From: DASQFD01 sp035633255
GTDB taxonomy: Bacteria; Actinomycetota; Actinomycetes; Actinomycetales; Dermatophilaceae
Reading direction: 5' to 3'
NCBI GenBank assembly: GCA_035633255.1
Contig: DASQFD010000018.1
Span: 1-28,138 of the forward strand
Length of the DNA: 28,138 nucleotides
Below, piece by piece: positions 21,414 to 28,138 of the stretch; position 1 is the stretch's first letter, and every line of letters begins with the position of its first letter. A program made the position numbers and the translations under genes. The notes below the pieces were generated by a model, which did not search any database, was not told the origin of the DNA, and was given only the letters and a program-made list of their open reading frames with translations.

Positions 21414-24230
21414 TCACCCGCCCACTGCGGGTGGCTCCACCTGCTCCACCTGGTCGGGCCGGTCGGACGCGACAAGCTGCGTCCTGGAGCTGACGCCCAG
21501 CTTTCGGTAGATCTTCCCGAGGTGGAACTCGACCGTCTTGGGTGAGAGGAAGAGCTCGGCCGCGATGTCGCGGTTGGACCCGCCGCGCTGGACGGCGGCG
21601 ACGACGCGGCGCTCCTGCTCGGTGAGCTGCTCAGTCGGCTCCCGTGTCCGCCGTCCCCCGGCGGCGCGCAGCTCCGCCGCCGCCTGCGCCGCCCATGGTC
21701 TGGCGCCGAGGCGCTCGAAGCCGGAGACGGCCTCATGGAGGTGCTCTCGCGCCTGCACCCGGCGCTTCGCGCGATGCAGGCGGCGGCCGTACGCGAGCTG
21801 CGTGCGCGCCCGCTCGAAGGGCATCGGCCGATCGTCGTCGAGGCGGAGTGCCTGCAGGAAGGGCTCGTCGTAGTCGGCGTGCACCATGCCTCGGCACCGG
21901 GAAGCCGCTGCCGCGGCGACGGCGGTGCCGGCCGTGTCGGCCCGCTCGACGAGACGGTGCGCGGCGCGTCGGGCATCTCGAGCCCGGCCCATGCGAAGGT
22001 ACGCCTCGACGAGGTCCGGAGCCCAAGGGATGAGGGTGGGTTCCACCATCCCGTCGTGCTCGGCTGCCGCGGAGACCCACTCGAGGTGCTGCACGGCGGC
22101 ACCGGCCCGGGCGAGCCCGAGCTCGAGGAAGCCCAGCCCGGCCCGCGCGTAGTGCAGGCCGCTGCGCATGCCCGAGGCCGTCGCCCCGTCGACCACGGCA
22201 CCCAGCATGGCGCGGCACTCCTCGGACTGACCGCGGGCTCCGGCCAGCCGCGCGGCGATGACCGCGGCGTGACCGGGAACGGCTTGCCCGGTGTCCCGTC
22301 CGACGTGCTGCGCCTCGGTCAGGGCCCGGTCGGCCCCCGCCCAGTCACCCATGCGGTAGGCGCAGTCCGCCACGACGACGAGCAGGTTGGGCAGCGCGCC
22401 CAGTGCGCCCGCCCGCCGGGCGTCGGCGCACATGGCCGAGGTGTGCGCGACCGTCGCCTCGAACGCCCCGGTCACCACCCCGCCGTAGAGCCAGCCCTTG
22501 ACGTGGTCGCCGGTCGGGCCCAGCGGGTCGTCAGCTCTGGTGAGGCGATCCACCCGGGCGAGCACCTGCTGAGCTCGTGCGGCCTGACCACGCAGCAGCA
22601 GCGCCCAACCGAGGGCCGCGAACACGTGCGCACGCGCCGTCGCCGTCCCCGACCCACCCAGCAGCGCGGCTGCTCGCTCTGCGACCTCGAGGGCTTCATG
22701 GGTGTCCGCAGCCGTGTTCAGCGCCAAAGACGCGTCCGCCAGCATTACAGCCGCCGAGCACGGGTCGTCGAGCTGGATCCGCGTCGCCTCGGTCACCAGC
22801 ATCTCCACCGCGGGACCGACGCCACGCCGCCAGAGCAGGGTCAGCCCCTGCAGGTGCCGTGCGGATGCCCGGAGAGAACGGTCGTCGGTGCCGGCGACCG
22901 CCTCCTCGAGCAGTGACAGGGCCCGCTCGGGCTGCCCCGCCGTGACCGCGGTCTCCCCGGCGGCGACGAGCCGGCGGGTGGCGGCGGATCGCTCCGGAGT
23001 GAGCCGCGCGCTGCGCTCGAACGCCGTGGAGGCATCCGCCGGAGCACGTCGCACCAGCGCCGACCGGGCGACGTGCTCGAGCTCGGCCGCCACCTCCTCC
23101 TCGGGCTCCACGGCGGCGGCGGCCCGATGCCAGGTGCGCCCCTCGCCGGTGACGACACCGGCCAGCGCGGCATGGGCGGCGCGCCGGCTGCGCCCACGGG
23201 CCCCGTGGTAGGTGGCGCCACGGACCAACGGGTGGGTGAAGGTGAGCCGGCCGCCCTCGATGCCGACGAGGCCGGCCTCCTCGGCGGCCGTGAGGTCGTC
23301 GAGCCCGCAGCCGACGCTGCCCGCGGCGGCCGCCACCGTGCGCAGGTCGTCACCCTCGTATGCCGCCGCGACCAGCAACAGGGTGCGGCTCGGGCCGGAG
23401 AGCGCACGGATGCGGCGCAGGTACACCTCGGTGAGCAGCGGGCCCGGCGGCAGCGGCACCCGCGGGGGGAGGCGGCAGCGCTGCTCGGGTCCCAGACCCG
23501 CAGCCAGTTCCACCAGGGCCAGCGGCAGCCCACCGGCCGCCTCGAGGACCCGGTCCACCACCGGACGCTCGAGGTCGGGCGCGATGCGGGACAGCAGGGC
23601 TCGGGCAGCCGACGGCTCCAGGGGGCCGATGGTCAGCTGCGGCAGGTCGTCGGTGACGGGGACCCCACCGGACTCCCGGCTGGTGAGCACGATCCCGAGC
23701 GGACGCTTGGAGGCGCGGCGCGCGGCATACCCGAGGCATTGCAGGGAGGAAGCGTCCACCCACTGCACGTCGTCGACCAGGAGGACGACCGGCCGGGTGG
23801 CGGCGTGGGCCAGGAGAAGTCCCCACGTCGCCACGCACACCGCGAAGCGGTCGCCCGCTCGGGACGGGCCGAGGGCGAGCGCTCCCAGCAGAGCCGCCCC
23901 CTGGACGGGAGGCAGCTCGGCCACGCGGCCCAGCAGGGGGGTGACCAGGTCGCCGAGCGTCGAGAACGCGAGCTGTGCCTCGCTCTCGACGCCGCGAGCG
24001 ATGAGGACCTTCGCTCCACGTCGCGCAGCGCGCTCTGCCACGACGTCCAGGAGCACGGTCTTGCCGACGCCGGCGGCCCCGGACAGCACCAGCGACCCTC
24101 CCGCCCCCACCAGGACGCCGTCGACCAAGCGGTCCAGACGGGCACTCTCCGCCTCACGGCCCACCAAGGTGACAGGGGGCTTGAGCGCTAGGGATTGCCC
24201 CGGTGCTGCCGTCCTCGATTCCGCACACAC
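21414..24230 (-). CDS. LuxR-family transcriptional regulator with AAA ATPase (LAL type)
   Basis: Large ATP-dependent regulator, about 938 residues from GTG 24228-24230. The open frame extends upstream to 24605 but would overlap the divergent gene, and the extension looks non-coding. The conserved part begins TLVGREAESARLDRLV. Walker A is SGAAGVGKT (50-58), Walker B VVLLVDDVQWVD. The middle is a long TPR-like helical array of Ala/Leu/Arg repeats. The C-terminal LuxR helix-turn-helix reads LTEQERRVVAAV then NRDIAAELFLSPKTVEFHLGKIYRKLGV. Members of this class often activate neighbouring catabolic or secondary-metabolism genes; the divergent peptidase operon is a natural candidate target. The start is uncertain. 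Confidence 0.88.
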   Translation of the reverse strand: MCAESRTAAPGQSLALKPPVTLVGREAESARLDRLVDGVLVGAGGSLVLSGAAGVGKTVLLDVVAERAARRGAKVLIARGVESEAQLAFSTLGDLVTPLLGRVAELPPVQGAALLGALALGPSRAGDRFAVCVATWGLLLAHAATRPVVLLVDDVQWVDASSLQCLGYAARRASKRPLGIVLTSRESGGVPVTDDLPQLTIGPLEPSAARALLSRIAPDLERPVVDRVLEAAGGLPLALVELAAGLGPEQRCRLPPRVPLPPGPLLTEVYLRRIRALSGPSRTLLLVAAAYEGDDLRTVAAAAGSVGCGLDDLTAAEEAGLVGIEGGRLTFTHPLVRGATYHGARGRSRRAAHAALAGVVTGEGRTWHRAAAAVEPEEEVAAELEHVARSALVRRAPADASTAFERSARLTPERSAATRRLVAAGETAVTAGQPERALSLLEEAVAGTDDRSLRASARHLQGLTLLWRRGVGPAVEMLVTEATRIQLDDPCSAAVMLADASLALNTAADTHEALEVAERAAALLGGSGTATARAHVFAALGWALLLRGQAARAQQVLARVDRLTRADDPLGPTGDHVKGWLYGGVVTGAFEATVAHTSAMCADARRAGALGALPNLLVVVADCAYRMGDWAGADRALTEAQHVGRDTGQAVPGHAAVIAARLAGARGQSEECRAMLGAVVDGATASGMRSGLHYARAGLGFLELGLARAGAAVQHLEWVSAAAEHDGMVEPTLIPWAPDLVEAYLRMGRARDARRAAHRLVERADTAGTAVAAAAASRCRGMVHADYDEPFLQALRLDDDRPMPFERARTQLAYGRRLHRAKRRVQAREHLHEAVSGFERLGARPWAAQAAAELRAAGGRRTREPTEQLTEQERRVVAAVQRGGSNRDIAAELFLSPKTVEFHLGKIYRKLGVSSRTQLVASDRPDQVEQVEPPAVGG

Positions 24231-24383
24231 TGGACCCGCCCCGTCGTCATGAGCAAGCGCGGAGGACGCCTCCCTCGGGAGACCGCGCTGCGAGCAGTCT
24301 GCACCCGGCCGGACGACGGCGGCACCCGAGATGCGCTGAACGTTGCCCTGCACGGCAGAACCAACCCGCGGAGAGAAGAAGCG
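24231..24383. promoter_or_regulatory. Divergent control region between the LuxR gene and the peptidase operon
   Basis: About 150 bases between two divergent genes, expected to hold both promoters and any LuxR-type binding site. GGAGAGAAGAAG just before ATG 24384 is a good ribosome site. No convincing -35/-10 hexamers or dyad could be picked out. Confidence 0.35.
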
Positions 24384-24839
24384 ATGGAACCGACAGCGCA
24401 AGCGTTCTCGAGGTCTCGCCGAAGCGTTCGGCTCAGCTTCCGGTTCGTGGGGGAGGAGATCACCCTGTTCGACCGTCGTGGGCTCGCCCAGGCGGCCCTG
24501 CCCTCGGCCGTCCTGGACCCGAGGACGACGGGTGAGTGGACCGGCTCCTGGTTCGAGCTGCAGGACGACTCGGGCAGGCCGCGCTACCGGCGACCGATGC
24601 CGCACCCGCTGCTCCTGCGCTCGGAGGGGCCGGAGGAGGAGGGCGGGGCCCCCCGAACCGTCATCTGGGCGCCCCAGCGCGGCGCCTTCTCGCTGGTCGT
24701 GCCGGACGTCCCCGAGGGCGACGTGGTGGTCTTCGCGAGCCCGGTGGACCGGCCGGACGTGCCTCAGCCGGCGGGCGAGATCCTGCGGGTGCCGCTCCGG
24801 GCGCCGACGTCCGGCTCCACCTCCGAGCGGAGCGGCTGA
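24384..24839 (+). CDS. Hypothetical protein paired with the M64-type peptidase
   Basis: 151 residues with no signal peptide or membrane helix. After a short basic lead it alternates strands and turns (VRLSFRFVGEEITLFDRRGL, GSWFELQDDSGRPRYRRPMPHPL, GAFSLVVPDVPEGDVVVFASP), a beta-sandwich-like pattern. I recall similar segments at the N-terminus of, or next to, M64-family peptidase proteins in other bacteria, so this may be a detached accessory domain. It ends two bases before the GTG of the peptidase gene, so the two form an operon. Confidence 0.75.
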   Translation: MEPTAQAFSRSRRSVRLSFRFVGEEITLFDRRGLAQAALPSAVLDPRTTGEWTGSWFELQDDSGRPRYRRPMPHPLLLRSEGPEEEGGAPRTVIWAPQRGAFSLVVPDVPEGDVVVFASPVDRPDVPQPAGEILRVPLRAPTSGSTSERSG

Positions 24840-24841
24840 CC

Positions 24842-27721
24842 GTGGGCGTCAACCACGGGCAGGTCCTGGGTGCGACGAAGATCCTCGACAACGGCCCCGA
24901 CCTCTCCCACTACACCATCGCGCTGATGTCCGAGGGCTACACGCAAGCCCAGATGCCCGCGTGGGAAGCCGACGCCCGAGACCTCATGGACCACCTCCTC
25001 GAGCAGGCGCCGTTCGACGAGCTCGAGCTGCGATGTGCGCTGAACATCTACCGCATCGACGTGGTCTCCGACGAGTCGGGTGCGGACGACCCGAGGTGCG
25101 GCGACACCGGGCCCGGCGAGAAGGTGAAGACCTACTTCGACGCGACCTTCTGCGCCGCGGCGGACGTGCGCCGGACCATGGCGCTCGACACGCAGACCGC
25201 GCTGCTGGTCCTGCTGAGCCAGGTGCCGTTCTGGCGGATGGGGCTGGTCGTCGTCAACAGCACCGTACGCGGTGGAACGGGCGGCTCCATCCCCATCGTC
25301 TCCAACGGCGGGACCGACTGGCTCGACACCTGTGTGCACGAGCTGGGCCACTCTGCTTTCGGCCTCGCGGACGAGTACCCGACCTACGCGGGCTGCGACA
25401 CGGAGGAGGAGGGCCACGACGTCGCCCTGCCCTTCGAGCCCAGCGAGCCGAACGTCACGGTCCTCCAGCAGCTGCTTCCCAGCGGCTTCAAGTGGGGCGG
25501 CCTGGTGGACCCGGCCACCCCCCTGCCGACCATGCAGAACCCCGACCCCGACTGCACTGCCTGCGACCCCCGCACCGAGCCGGTCGACCCGGCGGGCAAC
25601 CCGGTCCCGAACGGGACGGTCGGCGCCTTCGAGGGCGCGCGGTACTTCCACTGCGGCATCTACCGCCCGGAGTTCGACTGTCGGATGCGCACGTCAAGCA
25701 AACCCTTCTGCGCGGTCTGCGCCCAGGTGGTGCGGGACACCCTCGCGCCGTTCGAGCACCCGCCTTCGGCCGACCTGCTGAGCCCCAGCGTCGCCTTCCC
25801 CGACATCGAGGCGGGGACGACCGTCACGGCCGCGGTGAGCTTGGCGGTGGACTGGTGCGACGACCTGACCTTCTGGGTCACCGACTGGCCGCACCGCGTC
25901 GACGGCGGCCCGGAGGTCTTCCACGACGCCCCGGTCCTCGACCTGCCGCTCGGCCGCAACCCCACCTCACCCGGCTCGGGCCCGCGCACGGCATACGTTT
26001 GGGTCTCGTACCAGGCGACCGACCCGGGTGACACCCTCCTCGGCACCATCAGCGTGGAGTGCAACGAGACGCACGAGGTGTTCACCGTCCTCATCACCGG
26101 CAACACCGTGGCGCCACACACCGTGGGCGTGATGCTCTCGCTGGACGCCTCCGGGTCGATGACCGAGCCCGCCAGCGGCGGCGACAGCAAGGAGGAGGCG
26201 CTGAGGTACGCGGCCGAGGTCTTCGTCAACGTCATGCCGGACGCCGACGGGGTGGGCGTCAACACCTTCGCCAGCGACGCCACCGAAGGGGTCCCCATCG
26301 CGGTGGCCGGCGGTGTCCTCGGCGGCGGGCGCAGTAACGCCCGTGAGTTCGTCCTCCGAGAGTACGCGCCGGACCCGCAGGGTCTGACGTCGATCGGTGA
26401 CGCCCTGGCGCTGTCGGACGAGGCGCTCGGCACTCCCGGCGTCGGCTTCGACGAGTGGGCGGTCGTCGTCTTCACCGACGGCATGGAGACCGAGCCGCAG
26501 TACATCTCCGACGTCGCCGGCTCGCTCTCGTCGAGCTCGCGCATCTTCGCGGTCGGTCTGGGGACCCCCGAGAACCTCGACCCCGCGACCCTGGCCACCC
26601 TGTGCTCCGGGAGCGGGGGCGCGCTGCTGCTGAGCGGCGCGGACTCGGGCGACACCTACTTCCTGCTCGCGAAGTACTTCCTGAAGATCCTGGCGGGCCT
26701 CACCAACACGGAGGTCGTGCGCGACCCCGAGGGGTACCTCCCGCCCGGCGTCACCGTGCGCATCCCCTTCATGCTGAGCGAGACCGACACCAGCGCCGAC
26801 GTCATCCTCCTCACCCCGGTCCCGTCGGCGGTGGACTTCACCGTCGAGGGCCCCACGGGGCAGGTCCTCCGCCCAGCCTCCAGCGCCCCGGGGGTGACGT
26901 TCGCCAGGGGGACGCGGGAGGCGCACTACCGGATCTCCCTCCCGGCGCTCATCGACGGGCAGCCTGCCCGCGAGGGCACCTGGCACGCGCTGCTGCGCAT
27001 CGACCTGGACGCCTGGACCGCGGGTGACAACGCGCCGCTGCTGTACCGGTACCTCCAGCAGCACCCGGAGGCGGTGGCCAACGGCCTCCCGTATGCCGTG
27101 CAGGTCCAGGCCCGGTCCAACCTGAGGCTGGCCGCCTCCTGCCACCAGGACTCCTACGAGCCGGGCGCGGAGCTCCGTGTGCGCGCCGTCCTCACCGAGT
27201 ACGGTTTGCCGGTCGACGGCCGGGCCACGGTGACAGCCGACCTGACCCGTCCCGACGGCACCGCGGCCCACCTGGCCATGCCGGAGGTCGAGCCGGGGGT
27301 CTTCGAGGTCCTCGAGACGGCGCACCAGGCGGGTGTTCACCACTTCCGCGTCCTCGCTGGTGGCACGACGCTGCGCGGCTACCCCTTCACCCGCGAGGAC
27401 CTCCTCACCGGGTTCGCCTACCACGGGGGTGACGACCCCTCCCGCCCGGGCAGCGCGGGCGACGGAGGCGGGCTGGAGCAGTGGTGCCGCCTGTTCCGCT
27501 GCGTCCTCGGTGCCGTCACCCCGCAGACGTACGACCGGCTGGGCATCGACCCCGCGCGCCTGCGGCACTGCGTCGACCAGGTCTGCGGCTCACCCGGCAT
27601 GACGACCTCGCACAGCCCGGTGGACCTGGACCCCGCCGACATCGACCTCATCCGCGACGCGGCCCGACAGCTCGGGATGTCCCCACCTCGAAGTAGCCGC
27701 GGCGACCCACGGCGGTCCTGA
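24842..27721 (+). CDS. M64-type zinc metallopeptidase with von Willebrand A domain
   Basis: About 959 residues from GTG 24842. The N-terminal peptidase domain (about 1-290) begins ATKILDNGPDLSHYTIALMSEGYT and carries the zinc motif HELGHSAFGLADEY (166-179), typical of the IgA-peptidase M64 group; several Cys (about 240-300) may bind metal or form disulphides. A beta-rich segment follows (about 300-425). A VWA domain (about 430-620) has the metal site DASGSM at 435-440. The C-terminus holds Ig-like segments (about 650-880) and a Gly-rich stretch with four Cys. No signal peptide is visible at this GTG or on the partner protein, so export or cytoplasmic use is unclear. Substrate unknown. Confidence 0.85.
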   Translation: MGVNHGQVLGATKILDNGPDLSHYTIALMSEGYTQAQMPAWEADARDLMDHLLEQAPFDELELRCALNIYRIDVVSDESGADDPRCGDTGPGEKVKTYFDATFCAAADVRRTMALDTQTALLVLLSQVPFWRMGLVVVNSTVRGGTGGSIPIVSNGGTDWLDTCVHELGHSAFGLADEYPTYAGCDTEEEGHDVALPFEPSEPNVTVLQQLLPSGFKWGGLVDPATPLPTMQNPDPDCTACDPRTEPVDPAGNPVPNGTVGAFEGARYFHCGIYRPEFDCRMRTSSKPFCAVCAQVVRDTLAPFEHPPSADLLSPSVAFPDIEAGTTVTAAVSLAVDWCDDLTFWVTDWPHRVDGGPEVFHDAPVLDLPLGRNPTSPGSGPRTAYVWVSYQATDPGDTLLGTISVECNETHEVFTVLITGNTVAPHTVGVMLSLDASGSMTEPASGGDSKEEALRYAAEVFVNVMPDADGVGVNTFASDATEGVPIAVAGGVLGGGRSNAREFVLREYAPDPQGLTSIGDALALSDEALGTPGVGFDEWAVVVFTDGMETEPQYISDVAGSLSSSSRIFAVGLGTPENLDPATLATLCSGSGGALLLSGADSGDTYFLLAKYFLKILAGLTNTEVVRDPEGYLPPGVTVRIPFMLSETDTSADVILLTPVPSAVDFTVEGPTGQVLRPASSAPGVTFARGTREAHYRISLPALIDGQPAREGTWHALLRIDLDAWTAGDNAPLLYRYLQQHPEAVANGLPYAVQVQARSNLRLAASCHQDSYEPGAELRVRAVLTEYGLPVDGRATVTADLTRPDGTAAHLAMPEVEPGVFEVLETAHQAGVHHFRVLAGGTTLRGYPFTREDLLTGFAYHGGDDPSRPGSAGDGGGLEQWCRLFRCVLGAVTPQTYDRLGIDPARLRHCVDQVCGSPGMTTSHSPVDLDPADIDLIRDAARQLGMSPPRSSRGDPRRS

Positions 27722-28000
27722 CCCGAGCCACTGACGAGGCCGGACGACGCGAAGGCGGCCCACGGCATACGGCCGCAAAGCCGGAAGCGTTCGTTTCGCC
27801 GGGTGACAGCGGCCACGAGAAACTGCCCGGAGGCGGCCATGTAGCTGCCCCGTAGCGGACATGAGAGTTGCCCGCTGGCGGTCATGAGATCTGCCCGACA
27901 CGAGTTCGTCTACCTCGCCGCGTCCCGCGGCGTGGGCCCCTCCTGGGGTGCGGTTGCGGTGCTCAAGCGCCTGCCGCCCCCAGGATGGACACCATGAAGT
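27722..28000. other. Non-coding end region with IS-like repeats
   Basis: About 280 bases between the peptidase stop and the right IS. It contains the tandem repeats at 27801-27895 and one GGCATAC heptamer (27764). No credible gene; possible remains of an older mobile element. Confidence 0.5.
27801..27895. repeat. Tandem 22-23-bp imperfect direct repeats
   Basis: Units start near 27801 (degenerate), 27823, 27845, 27868 and 27891 (partial). The common pattern is CTGCCCG..GGCGG.CATGAGA. Several short direct repeats of this kind occur at the ends of IS21-like elements, where transposase binds. No istA/istB gene lies nearby, so this may be a solo end. Confidence 0.6.
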
Positions 28001-28019
28001 CTCAGACCTCCGGAAGTAG
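28001..28019. repeat. 19-bp terminal inverted repeat of the right IS copy
   Basis: CTCAGACCTCCGGAAGTAG, exact reverse complement of 217-235. It overlaps the last codons and stop of the right transposase fragment. Confidence 0.8.
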
Positions 28020-28138
28020 TGCCGGGCTGACTGTTGAGATTTGGGCCGGTGTGACCTGGTAGGTGATGGTGCGGGGGTCGCCCGGGATGCGGGCCGGGGT
28101 GTGGTTCAGCTCCTCGGCGAGCAGCTGGAGGGCGCGGG
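28002..28138 (-). CDS. IS transposase, C-terminal part (enters at the right edge)
   Basis: Reads RALQLLAEELNHTPARIPGD then RTITYQVTPAQISTVSPA and ends LLPEV, with TGA at 28002-28004. The stop and last codons lie within the 19-bp terminal repeat. No catalytic motif falls in the visible part. It is taken to be the same transposase type whose N-terminus is at 1-135. Family not recognised. Confidence 0.6.
   Translation of the reverse strand, partial: RALQLLAEELNHTPARIPGDPRTITYQVTPAQISTVSPALLPEV

Larger units (their letters stand above)
28001..28138 (-). mobile_element. Insertion sequence, 3' end (partial)
   Basis: Terminal repeat plus the last 45 codons of a minus-strand transposase entering from the right edge. 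Same orientation as the left copy at 1-235; the two fragments are opposite ends of the element and do not overlap, so identity of the copies is shown only by the shared terminal repeat. Confidence 0.7.

Noticed and set aside
20924..21493. Plus-strand open frame containing RGGVEPPTSRFS
   Set aside because: This peptide is the known artefact of reading a tRNA gene backwards; it comes from the tRNA relic at 20967-21008.
24231..24605. N-terminal extension of the LuxR-type protein to ATG 24605
   Set aside because: It would overlap the divergent gene at 24384 and has no conserved sequence; the family core begins near TLVGREAE.
1..28138. Joining of the two window ends into one intact IS (circular replicon)
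   Set aside because: The two transposase fragments do not meet in frame (two bases left over) and together give only about 90 codons, so the middle of the element is missing.

Overview
This window is very GC-rich, with frequent GTG/TTG starts and 4-nt ATGA/GTGA gene overlaps, which points to an actinobacterium. The heptamer GGCATAC/GTATGCC is strikingly frequent, and together with the protein style this suggests the Intrasporangiaceae/Ornithinimicrobiaceae group. That placement is inference; no rRNA gene is present to confirm it.

Layout. Both ends lie inside copies of one insertion sequence, in the same orientation. At the left, the IS promoter region and transposase N-terminus (minus strand) run out of the window, and its 19-bp terminal repeat (217-235) has cut off the 5' part of an SGNH/GDSL hydrolase gene (236-758). 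At the right, the transposase C-terminus enters and ends in the same 19-bp repeat (28001-28019). This fits either an IS-flanked segment or an assembly contig that broke at a multicopy IS.

Positions 847-13128 hold a complete cytoplasmic NAD-reducing [NiFe] hydrogenase module. Maturation genes come first: hypB and hypA on the minus strand, then divergently hypF, hypE, hypC and hypD. They are followed by the structural operon hoxF-U-Y-H-W-I, the gene order known from the Cupriavidus necator soluble hydrogenase. The NuoE-like (HoxE-type) domain is fused to HoxF. The Hyp proteins build and insert the Ni-Fe(CN)2CO centre, HoxW trims HoxH, HoxHY oxidises H2, HoxFU passes electrons to NAD+, and HoxI is the accessory subunit with a cyclic-nucleotide-binding-like fold.

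Immediately downstream on the same strand (13159-15678) is a light module: a MerR regulator with a cobalamin-binding domain (LitR/CarH type), a proton-pumping microbial rhodopsin (D104/T108/E115, Schiff-base K243) with a glycine at the carotenoid-antenna window (G161), and a translationally coupled NTF2-like protein. A strong hairpin terminator closes the module. Two supplementary energy sources, H2 and light, therefore sit side by side. This is the most interesting part of the window.

The remainder holds a frameshifted small membrane protein gene (16026-16312), a secreted M14 zinc carboxypeptidase (16544-19102), ribonuclease J on the minus strand (19128-20825), a stretch with a 3'-half tRNA-Phe-like relic (20967-21008), a large LuxR-family ATPase regulator on the minus strand (21414-24230), and a divergent two-gene operon encoding a small beta-rich protein and an M64-type metallopeptidase with a von Willebrand A domain (24384-27721). 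Tandem 22-23-bp repeats (27801-27895) precede the right-hand IS.

All product names come from reading motifs by eye; no database search was run.
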